From an uncultured Collinsella sp. (lineage in GTDB: Bacteria; Actinomycetota; Coriobacteriia; Coriobacteriales; Coriobacteriaceae), in the NCBI GenBank assembly GCA_902492185.1, contig CABUKY010000034.1, forward strand, positions 1 to 13,498: 13,498 bases of DNA, in the 5' to 3' direction. The position numbers and the translations under genes are program-made. The notes under the pieces were generated by a model. That model was not told the DNA's origin. It saw nothing but the letters and a program-made list of their open reading frames with translations, and made no database searches. This document shows, in pieces, positions 1 through 4,862 of this stretch (its first letter is position 1; every line of letters begins with the position of its first letter).

Positions 1-300
1 GAAGTGAGTGTCCATCCTCGCAGTATCCGGTTCTCAAGGTGCACGCCCCGCGGCTGATCCGGTCCGACCGGGCCGCGCGGCAAGGAGATATATTGCCAGA
101 CCGGAGGGGCGCCGTGGGCGGGAATTCCACTCTTCACAAGTCCTACACAATACATCGCTTCCTATATATGTCATAGAAAGGCTGGTGCAGAAATACTGCA
201 CGTATCAGATGATGACCCTTCGGTTAAGAGATATATAAAGATCGGTCACTTGTAAGTGTTTATCTACCCGCGCTTTTAGCAATGTAAACCGCGCTTCAGA
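1..300. other. Intergenic stretch with no gene seen; possible rRNA-operon leader at its left edge
   Basis: No convincing coding region is present: the open frames lack ribosome binding sites and resemble no family. On the minus strand, positions 39-21 read CCTTGAGAACCGGATACTG. This resembles the TTCTTTGAAAACTAGATA-type element found in Bacillus rRNA leaders and 16S-23S spacers, and the TTGAGAACT element of actinobacterial rRNA leaders. Small inverted repeats occur: GTGCAG/CTGCAC (185-201), CACTT/AAGTG (247-258), GGCAA/TTGCC (79-97) and CCGGTC/GACCGG around 60-72. Two AT-rich patches, near 87-95 and 162-170, could be -10 elements of minus-strand promoters, but neither has a good -35. The reading is that a stable-RNA operon may start left of the window. 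This is inference. Confidence 0.35.
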
Positions 301-337
301 TAAAAAGAGGGAGCGCCGCGCACAACGCGACACTCCC
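301..337 (-). terminator. Intrinsic terminator after rplT
   Basis: On the minus strand, GGGAGTGTCGCG pairs with CGCGGCGCTCCC over 12 bp, including two G-U pairs, around a TTGTG loop. The tract TCTTTTT follows at 308-302. It lies 22 bases beyond the rplT stop codon and is oriented to end the infC-rpmI-rplT transcript. Confidence 0.9.
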
Positions 338-358
338 CTAGCGATTCAAGAGAATCTA

Positions 359-718
359 TTAGGCCTCGAGAGCCTTCTTGGCGATGGTAGCCAGCTCGTT
401 GAAGGACTCGATGTCCTCGTAAGCCATCTGAGCCAGGACCTTGCGGTCAAGCTCGATGCCGGCAACCTTCAGGCCGTGCATGAACTGAGAGTAAGAGATG
501 TCGTTCAGGCGAGCGGCAGCGTTGATGCGGGTGATCCAGAGAGAGCGGATCTCGCGCTTCTTGTTGCGGCGATCACGATACTGATACTGCAGGGAGTGCT
601 GGACCTGCTCTTTAGCATGCTTGTAAGTACGCGAAGCGGCACCGTAGTAACCCTTCGCACGGTGCATAACGGTACGGCGCTTCTTCTTGGCGGCAACAGC
701 GCGCTTAATACGTGCCAT
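359..718 (-). CDS. rplT: 50S ribosomal protein L20
   Basis: The protein is 119 residues, the normal bacterial L20 length. It begins MARIKRAVAAKKKRR, the basic N-terminal extension that threads into 23S rRNA and is needed early in 50S assembly. The conserved segments RNKKREIRSLWITRINAA and SYSQFMHGLKVAGIELDRK are present; the C-terminal globular part, from about residue 60, is the portion that also binds mRNA in species where L20 represses its own operon. The ATG has a GGAG motif about 10 nt upstream. It is the last gene of infC-rpmI-rplT, 46 bp after the rpmI stop and followed by a strong terminator. In Bacillus and E. coli L20 controls this operon through leader or intercistronic RNA, and the leader structures upstream of infC suggest something comparable here. 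Identification is certain; the regulation is inferred. Confidence 0.98.
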   Translation of the reverse strand: MARIKRAVAAKKKRRTVMHRAKGYYGAASRTYKHAKEQVQHSLQYQYRDRRNKKREIRSLWITRINAAARLNDISYSQFMHGLKVAGIELDRKVLAQMAYEDIESFNELATIAKKALEA

Positions 719-764
719 GTTCTATCAACTCCTAGACGGTAAAACGAAAAACGGGAACGCGGAC

Positions 765-950
765 TTAGGCGAGACGCGACTTGATGACCTTGCGGTCGGC
801 AGCGGCGATCTCGGTCTCCTGACGGAAGCCACGCTTGGTGGACTTCTTGCTCAGGATGTGGCTCTTGAAAGCCTTGGCGCGCATAAGCTTGCCGGTACCA
901 GTCTTGCGGAAACGCTTCTTGGTGCCGCTGTGGGACTTCATCTTAGGCAT
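765..950 (-). CDS. rpmI: 50S ribosomal protein L35
   Basis: A 61-residue, strongly basic protein beginning MPKMKSHSGTKKRFRKTGTG, the L35 signature. It is a few residues shorter than the usual 64-66, with the shortfall at the C-terminus, which ends in KVIKSRLA. L35 is a small 23S rRNA-binding component of the large subunit. The ATG is preceded by AGGAG at about 7 nt spacing, a strong start. It lies between infC (32 bp gap) and rplT (46 bp gap), the standard order of this operon, so all three are expected on one transcript. Confidence 0.97.
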   Translation of the reverse strand: MPKMKSHSGTKKRFRKTGTGKLMRAKAFKSHILSKKSTKRGFRQETEIAAADRKVIKSRLA

Positions 951-982
951 GAAATACTCCTTAATCGGTTACAGAACACTAG

Positions 983-1537
983 TTACTTGGTATCGCTTGC
1001 CGCTTTATCCTCATCGAAGGCGCCCTTAATCGGGGCGAGCAGCATAAGCATGTTACGGCCTTCCATCTTAGGCTTAGACTCGACCGTAGCGTAAGGCTTG
1101 AGATCCTCGGCGAGACGCTCGAGAACGTTAAGGCCCTGCTCCGGGTGAGCCATCTCACGGCCGCGGAACATGATGGTGATCTTAACGCGTGCGCCCTTCT
1201 TGAGGAAACGCAGAACGTGGCCCTTCTTGGTCTCGTAGTCGCCAACGTCGATCTTGGGTCGGAACTTCATTTCCTTGACCTCGACCTTGGACTGGTTCTT
1301 ACGAGCAGCCTTGGCCTTCATGGCCTGCTGGTACTTGAACTTACCGTAGTCCATGACCTTGCAGACCGGCGGCTCCGCGTTGGGAGCGATCTCGACCAGG
1401 TCGAGACCCTGATCGTCGGCGACGCGCTGGGCATCACGGATGGCGAACAGGCCGAGCTGAGAGCCATCGACGCCAATCAAACGGCACGAAGATGCAGTGA
1501 TCTCGTCGTTGATGCGGGTGTCATCAGACTTAGCTAT
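983..1537 (-). CDS. infC: Translation initiation factor IF-3, probable AUA start
   Basis: IF-3 binds the 30S subunit, prevents premature 50S joining and rejects non-canonical start codons. The sequence has the N-terminal domain (TRINDEI, then DLVEIAPNAEPPVCKVMDYGK at about residues 46-66), a lysine-rich linker (about 70-88) and the C-terminal domain (KEMKFRPKIDVGDY, FLKKGARVKITIMFRGREMAHPEQG). Start choice: an in-frame ATG exists at 1552, but its own G begins the only good Shine-Dalgarno, GGAGGT (1550-1545), and nothing SD-like lies upstream of it. Seven bases after GGAGGT is ATA at 1537-1535. Starting there gives 184 residues, I(M)AKSDDTRINDEI. A rare start codon on infC is established elsewhere (AUU in E. 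coli) and makes IF-3 repress its own translation. If the ATG were used the protein would be 189 residues. Identity is certain; the AUA start is a strong inference from RBS geometry. Confidence 0.93.
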   Translation of the reverse strand: MAKSDDTRINDEITASSCRLIGVDGSQLGLFAIRDAQRVADDQGLDLVEIAPNAEPPVCKVMDYGKFKYQQAMKAKAARKNQSKVEVKEMKFRPKIDVGDYETKKGHVLRFLKKGARVKITIMFRGREMAHPEQGLNVLERLAEDLKPYATVESKPKMEGRNMLMLLAPIKGAFDEDKAASDTK

Positions 1538-1542
1538 TTTCC

Positions 1543-1599
1543 CTACCTCCATTCATAAAAAAATAACCCGGCGCTTCTCAGCAACCAGGTCGTACACAT
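1543..1599 (-). CDS. Possible 18-codon leader peptide in the infC leader
   Basis: A short frame begins with ATG at 1599-1597, preceded by GAGGAA with a 4-6 nt spacing. It encodes MCTTWLLRSAGLFFYEWR and stops at TAG (1545-1543), inside the GGAGGTAGGG ribosome binding region of infC. The frame runs through both arms and the U-tract of the attenuator-like terminator at 1557-1590. Its own SD is one arm of the TTCCTC/GAGGAA hairpin (1604-1620), so translation could be switchable. A ribosome on this frame would melt the terminator and stop next to the infC start, allowing coupling. Eighteen codons can arise by chance and no family is recognised, so this is a candidate only. Confidence 0.35.
   Translation of the reverse strand: MCTTWLLRSAGLFFYEWR
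1557..1590 (-). terminator. Attenuator-like intrinsic terminator in the infC leader
   Basis: On the minus strand, ACCTGGTTGCT (1590-1580) pairs with AGCGCCGGGT (1575-1566) around a GAGA tetraloop. The stem is 10 bp with one bulged T and two G-U pairs, and TTATTTTTTT follows immediately. The U-tract ends only about 7 nt before the infC Shine-Dalgarno at 1550. A terminator in this place can only act on transcripts heading into infC, so it is best read as an attenuator. The infC-rpmI-rplT operon of Bacillus is controlled by L20-dependent termination in its leader; the same logic is inferred here. Confidence 0.75.
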
Positions 1600-1603
1600 A
1601 GAC

Positions 1604-1686
1604 TTCCTCGATTTGAGGAAGGGAATCTAAGTTGTATGACCAGTCAGCTGCTCATTGGCGCCAAAAGGTGGGAACCCTCGGGTTCC
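1604..1686 (-). promoter_or_regulatory. Structured 5' leader RNA upstream of infC
   Basis: Two perfect hairpins precede the attenuator on the minus strand. GGAACC/GGTTCC with a CGAG loop lies at 1686-1671, and TTCCTC/GAGGAA with a five-base loop at 1620-1604. A self-complementary TTGGCGCCAA lies between them at 1655-1664. The first hairpin's 5' arm contains AACCCG (1684-1679), complementary to CGGGTT (1570-1565) in the 3' arm of the terminator. A long-range alternative pairing is therefore possible. L20-leader RNAs in Firmicutes use long-range pairings for control; homology to that family cannot be judged by eye. Confidence 0.5.
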
Positions 1687-1719
1687 TCTTTAGGGCATTG
1701 CGAGAACAACGCCTTGCGA

Positions 1720-1725
1720 ATAATA
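1720..1725 (-). promoter_or_regulatory. Candidate -10 element for the infC operon
   Basis: On the minus strand, TATTAT (1725-1720) lies downstream of the tRNA-tail copy and its terminator, and about 185 nt upstream of the infC start. The region 17 nt further upstream (ATGTGA) is only a weak -35. A start near 1713 would give a leader of about 175 nt holding the hairpins described. This is tentative. Confidence 0.3.
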
Positions 1726-1754
1726 ACACGTACAGCGCGTTATCACATTACGTA

Positions 1755-1822
1755 CACGAAAAAGGGGCCTTGACCCCCTTGAACGCTCGCTTGCATGTAT
1801 GGTGCCCGAGGCGAGACTCGAA
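1755..1822 (-). repeat. Displaced copy of the tRNA-Leu 3' end plus terminator (copy A)
   Basis: This 68-bp block is nearly identical to 1938-2006, the 3' part of tRNA-Leu and its downstream terminator. The 23 bases at 1800-1822 match the T-loop-to-CCA end of the tRNA exactly, but the rest of the tRNA is missing here. The match continues about 45 bp past the tRNA end and differs mainly in the terminator loop. It could be a remnant second tRNA-Leu gene, or the distal attachment site of a lost integrative element, since tRNA 3' ends are the usual integrase target. Confidence 0.8.
1759..1780 (-). terminator. Terminator following the tRNA-tail copy
   Basis: On the minus strand, AAGGGG (1780-1775) pairs with CCCCTT (1767-1762), followed by a five-base T-run at 1763-1759. 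It is the diverged twin of the terminator at 1942-1964. It would insulate infC from transcription of the tRNA region. Confidence 0.65.
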
Positions 1823-1937
1823 GGGCCTTCGCTTCGCGAAGCCCCGGGCTTCGGGCGCGAGGCGCCCTCGCCACGCTCCGCTACAAACAGGCCGCAGGCC
1901 TGTTTGCTTAACGCTTCGCGCGCTCACGCGAGTTCGG
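1823..1937. other. Palindrome-rich GC island between the two repeat copies
   Basis: These 115 bp lie between the two tRNA-tail copies and are unlike the flanks. They contain GCTTCGCGAAGC (1831-1842), GAAGCCC/GGGCTTC (1838-1852) and a 9-bp stem AAACAGGCC/GGCCTGTTT with a GCA loop (1885-1905). No plausible gene is seen. It may be a remnant of an inserted element, or DNA trapped between duplicated copies. Confidence 0.5.
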
Positions 1938-2006
1938 CACGAAAAAGGGGGCCGCAACCCCCTTGAACGCTCACTTGCATGTATGGTGCCCGAGGCGAGA
2001 CTCGAA
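1938..2006 (-). repeat. tRNA-Leu 3' end and terminator, direct-repeat copy B
   Basis: This is the in-place copy of the repeat found at 1755-1822, offset by 183-184 bp. It comprises the last 23 nt of the intact tRNA-Leu (1984-2006) and the following 46 bp including the terminator. It is one base longer than copy A because of an extra G in the terminator stem. Confidence 0.8.
1942..1964 (-). terminator. Intrinsic terminator of tRNA-Leu
   Basis: On the minus strand, AAGGGGG (1964-1958) pairs with CCCCCTT (1951-1945) around the loop TTGCGG, followed by TTTTT. It starts 20 nt beyond the encoded CCA of the tRNA. Confidence 0.8.
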
Positions 2007-2070
2007 CTCGCACGTTGTTGCCAACGGTGGATTTTGAGTCCACTGCGTCTGCCAATTCCGCCACTCGGGC
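1984..2070 (-). tRNA. tRNA-Leu(CAA), CCA encoded
   Basis: This is a class II tRNA of 87 nt. The acceptor stem is GCCCGAG/CTCGGGC with discriminator A and a genome-encoded CCA. The D-arm region reads TGGCGGAATTGGCAGACGC, typical of tRNA-Leu. The anticodon stem GTGGA/TCCAC encloses CTCAAAA, giving anticodon CAA, which reads UUG. A long variable arm (CGTTG, GCAA loop region, CAACG) is present, and the T-arm contains GTTCGAGTC. It starts 39 bp after the stop codon of the transglutaminase-like gene with no clear promoter between, so it may be co-transcribed and processed. Its 3' 23 nt are duplicated at 1800-1822. Confidence 0.95.
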
Positions 2071-2109
2071 ACGTAATGCGTGAGTTAGTTTATCACAGCT
2101 TTCTACCGA

Positions 2110-3543
2110 TTAGTCCGAAAATGGAACTTCGAGCATTTCGATGAGTTCGACCGTGCGTAGCATCTCGCGCTGACGGCATCCGCGACCGTCGACCGAAGCC
2201 TCACCCATCTGGTTATCGTAAGGGTCCTCGCGCATGCCGTCGAAAGAGGGCTCAAACTCTGCCTGGAATCGATTGTTGGCCACCATACGCCATGGGTCGA
2301 GATTGCCAAAGTAGTGACGGCGGCGCCACTCCTCCCCCATCCTGCGAGCAGAAGATCCAAATGACACGTCGGCGTTGAGCCAACCGGTCTGCGGCGTATA
2401 GAACTCTGCCCAGTCGTGCGACCCCACCGAATCGGGCGCAACGTAGAGGCCGCTCTGCCAACGGGCAGGCACGCCCGCGATACGGCACATGGTGATAAAC
2501 GTGAGCGCCATAACGCCGCAATCGCCGCGGTGCGAATGCGCGCAGTCATCGGCAATAGATCCCAAAAGCAAGTACGGCGGCTGATAGCGATAGTCGATAT
2601 ACTGCGTCAGGTAATCATAGATAGCACGGGCGCGATCGAGCGGATCCTCGAGTCCGCCAACAACGCTGGCCGTCAGCTGCTGCAGATACGGCGTAAATGC
2701 AATGTGCGGACGGTCCTCGGAAATATCCTCGGGCAGAGGCGCGTCCATACGCGGATGAACCGGAAGTGTGCCACCGTAGACATCACAATAAGCAGCATCG
2801 ATGTGATAACGATAAGTCACCGAGAATGAGCGCTCACTCGAAGAAGACCACGAGGCGGTACGCGCCGAAGCGTTCGCGGGAGCAACAGCACCCTCCGGCG
2901 TCATGTCGAGAATCTCGACCTGAGACTGTTGGCGGCAGGTGGCGGCTACGGGAAGCCAAGCGCGAACGGTCTCCCCCTCTAGAGCGCCGGGGACAGACAA
3001 GGACGCCTTAAGCGTAATAACGCGAGTCAATCCGTTTTGTGACTCCATCTCCTTGAGCATCTCGTTGCGCAGTGCAATTCCGTCCGTAGGATCGGGACGC
3101 ATGCCGGGAACCTCTTTGGGATATACGCGAAGCGAATCGAGGAAGTTGTCGAGAACGAACAGCTCGCCATCGATAAAGCGCCAGTCAATACGCTTACGGT
3201 TAATCAGATCGTCAAACTGCTCCTCGGTAAACTCAGGCCACTCCTCGCGAATCATCGCAATAGCCCGATCGCGCGACACCGAAAAATGAAGCGGCATCTC
3301 AAGCATGCGATACCGCTCGGCACGAACGCAGGCAGCAAGCGAGGGATCGGGATCTTGGGCAAGTAGGCGGTCGCAAGCCTCAATAGCCTGCGAAAGATAC
3401 CCCGCGTCCTTTAAACGCAGAATCTCGGGTGGCAAGCCAATATCTAGAAAACGGAAGTCATCATTGCAAACATCAACAGAGCAACCAACAGGACCCTCGT
3501 CAATAACCTTCCCATCCGAAGGCAGCACCTTAACAACAGCCAT
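2110..3543 (-). CDS. Transglutaminase-like cysteine-protease-fold protein, function unknown
   Basis: The protein is 477 residues with no signal peptide or membrane segment, so it is probably cytoplasmic. The C-terminal third is a transglutaminase-like domain. RARAIYDYLTQYIDYRY (about 304-320) leads to RGDCGVMALTFITMCRIAGVPA with nucleophile Cys342, then GSHDWAEFY with His376 and GWLNADVSFG with Asp392, a complete Cys-His-Asp triad. The N-terminal 150 residues (helical, acidic, with DWRFIDGELFVLDNFLDSL) are not a family I can name; residues about 175-260 look like a beta-rich domain. Many bacterial proteins of this fold are peptidases or hydrolases rather than crosslinkers, so no substrate is assigned. 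The start is ATG at 3543 with GGAG 7 nt upstream; an in-frame GTG at 3561 lies upstream of that SD and is rejected. It has its own promoter and ends 39 bp before tRNA-Leu. Confidence 0.88.
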   Translation of the reverse strand: MAVVKVLPSDGKVIDEGPVGCSVDVCNDDFRFLDIGLPPEILRLKDAGYLSQAIEACDRLLAQDPDPSLAACVRAERYRMLEMPLHFSVSRDRAIAMIREEWPEFTEEQFDDLINRKRIDWRFIDGELFVLDNFLDSLRVYPKEVPGMRPDPTDGIALRNEMLKEMESQNGLTRVITLKASLSVPGALEGETVRAWLPVAATCRQQSQVEILDMTPEGAVAPANASARTASWSSSSERSFSVTYRYHIDAAYCDVYGGTLPVHPRMDAPLPEDISEDRPHIAFTPYLQQLTASVVGGLEDPLDRARAIYDYLTQYIDYRYQPPYLLLGSIADDCAHSHRGDCGVMALTFITMCRIAGVPARWQSGLYVAPDSVGSHDWAEFYTPQTGWLNADVSFGSSARRMGEEWRRRHYFGNLDPWRMVANNRFQAEFEPSFDGMREDPYDNQMGEASVDGRGCRQREMLRTVELIEMLEVPFSD

Positions 3544-3578
3544 ACTAAAACTCCAAGTCACTAGAACGCTTGAAGTCC

Positions 3579-3608
3579 ATTGTAGCGAGATAAAAAAGAA
3601 AGCCCCAA
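3579..3608 (-). promoter_or_regulatory. Promoter of the transglutaminase-like gene
   Basis: On the minus strand, TTGGGG (3608-3603) and TACAAT (3584-3579) are separated by 18 bp that include a T-rich run. The -10 differs from TATAAT at one base. Transcription would start about 30 nt upstream of the ATG at 3543. Confidence 0.6.
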
Positions 3609-3686
3609 TAAAGGAACTCTCAACACCGATAAACGGTACCTAGAAAAAATGAATTCAGCCCAGTAACCCTGTAGCGAGTTAACGAA

Positions 3687-3779
3687 GGAGGCCCCGTTCA
3701 CCCGAAGCTTTTCCCATTGCGCGACTTCTGGCAAAGCCAGGTGAGCGCAAGGGAAAAGCGTAGGGTGAACGGGGCCTCC
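3687..3779. repeat. 93-bp nested inverted repeat downstream of fba
   Basis: The outer arms GGAGGCCCCGTTCACCC (3687-3703) and their exact complement (3763-3779) pair over 17 bp. Inside them, GCTTTTCCC (3707-3715) pairs with GGGAAAAGC (3751-3759), TTGCGC (3717-3722) with GCGCAA (3745-3750), and CTGGC with GCCAG around AAA (3728-3740). Only small internal loops interrupt. It begins 22 bases past the fba stop. There is no T-run on either strand, so it is not a standard intrinsic terminator. It could be an mRNA 3' stabiliser, a small RNA, or a miniature mobile or REP-like element. Confidence 0.85.
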
Positions 3780-3801
3780 GACGGGAAAGTTAAACCGCTA
3801 C

Positions 3802-4668
3802 TTACGCCTTGTTGACGGAGCCAAACTCCTCCATGAGCTCCTTGGTGCGGGCAACGATGTTGTCGCGACCAGGCTTGAGGAGCTTGCGGGGGTCAAAGCC
3901 CTTGCCCTGCTGATCCTTGCCAGCCTCGATGTACTCGCGAACGCCCTTGGCGAAGACGAGCTGCAGATCGGTGTTGACGTTGATCTTGGAGATACCCAGG
4001 GAGATGGCCTTCTTGATCTGATCCTCGGGGATGCCGGTGCCACCGTGCAGGACGAGGGGCAGGTCGCCGGTCTGAGCCTTGATCTCGCCCAGGCGCTCGA
4101 AGGAAAGGCCAGCCCAGTCGGCAGGGTACACGCCGTGGATGTTGCCGATACCGCAGGCGAGGAAGTCGACGCCCAGGTCAGCAATCTGCTTGCACTCAGC
4201 AGGATCAGCGAGCTCGCCGCTGGAGGTCACGCCGTCCTCGGTGCCGCCGATGCCGCCGACCTCGGCCTCGATGGACATGCCCTTGGAGTGAGCAAGCTCA
4301 ACGAGCTCCTTGGTGCGGTCGAGGTTAAGCTGGAAGGTCTCCTCGTGAGAGCCGTCATACATGATGGACGTGAAGCCGGCCTCGATGCACTTGAAGCAGT
4401 CCTCGTAAGAACCGTGATCGAGGTGAAGGGCGACGGGAACGGTAACGCCCGTGGCCTCGACGGCAGCCTTGACCATGTCGGCGCAGACCTTGAAACCGCC
4501 CATCCACTTAGCGGCACCAGCGGTGCACTGAAGGATCAGCGGAGACTTGGCCTCCTCGGCGGCCTGGAGAATAGCCAGGGTCCACTCGAGGTTGTTGGTG
4601 TTGAAGGCACCGAGACCGTACTTGCCGGCCTCGGCCTTCTTGAGCATGTCTGCTGCGTTGACGAGCAT
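3802..4668 (-). CDS. fba: Class II fructose-1,6-bisphosphate aldolase
   Basis: It reversibly cleaves fructose 1,6-bisphosphate into dihydroxyacetone phosphate and glyceraldehyde 3-phosphate in cytoplasmic glycolysis and gluconeogenesis. The protein is 288 residues, with the class II (zinc) signatures. HLDHGS gives catalytic Asp84 and zinc ligand His85. IEAEVGGIGG includes Glu134, IGNIHGVY has His178, VLHGGTGI has His208, and INVNTD binds substrate phosphate. The start is the ATG at 4668 with AGGAGG 8 nt upstream; the frame stays open further upstream, but that extension has no such signal and runs into the promoter region. It appears monocistronic: the metallohydrolase stop is 194 bp upstream and a large inverted repeat follows. 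Confidence 0.97.
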   Translation of the reverse strand: MLVNAADMLKKAEAGKYGLGAFNTNNLEWTLAILQAAEEAKSPLILQCTAGAAKWMGGFKVCADMVKAAVEATGVTVPVALHLDHGSYEDCFKCIEAGFTSIMYDGSHEETFQLNLDRTKELVELAHSKGMSIEAEVGGIGGTEDGVTSSGELADPAECKQIADLGVDFLACGIGNIHGVYPADWAGLSFERLGEIKAQTGDLPLVLHGGTGIPEDQIKKAISLGISKINVNTDLQLVFAKGVREYIEAGKDQQGKGFDPRKLLKPGRDNIVARTKELMEEFGSVNKA

Positions 4669-4708
4669 AAAAGAAACCTCCTGTAAGGTTGCTCCGATAA
4701 CGCCTGAG

Positions 4709-4745
4709 ATTTTACCACGACATACCCGAGCATAAACGTTCGTTT
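4709..4745 (-). promoter_or_regulatory. Candidate fba promoter with overlapping inverted repeat
   Basis: On the minus strand, TTTATG (4736-4731) and TAAAAT (4714-4709) are 16 bp apart and lie about 40 bp upstream of the fba ATG. The palindrome AAACG-TT-CGTTT (4734-4745) overlaps the -35 and could be an operator. Both assignments are tentative. Confidence 0.3.
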
Positions 4746-4862
4746 GTTCACGAATACCATCCGATTGGACAAATTTTGACCGTTTGCCCCACAGAATCGA
4801 CCCACTGGGGAAAATAGCTTGACGATTGAGCGGTCTTCGTGGTTCGAAAGACGGCTTCAAGC

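Noticed and set aside
8..238. Open frame of 76 codons at the left edge
   Set aside because: Arginine/proline-rich product of non-coding sequence, no SD, and it overlaps the rRNA-leader-like motif.
1538..1552. ATG-initiated five-residue extension of IF-3
   Set aside because: The only good SD overlaps this ATG, so it cannot serve it; the ATA at 1537 is correctly spaced.
1632..2144. Plus-strand open frame of 170 codons across the tRNA-Leu region
   Set aside because: It runs antisense through an intact tRNA gene, two terminators and the repeats; no start signal or protein family.
3544..3561. GTG start six codons upstream for the transglutaminase-like protein
   Set aside because: The SD GGAG lies within this extension and fits the ATG at 3543.
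4045..4686. Plus-strand open frame of 213 codons antisense to fba
   Set aside because: A leucine/glycine/valine-rich mirror of the aldolase codons with no family resemblance or RBS.
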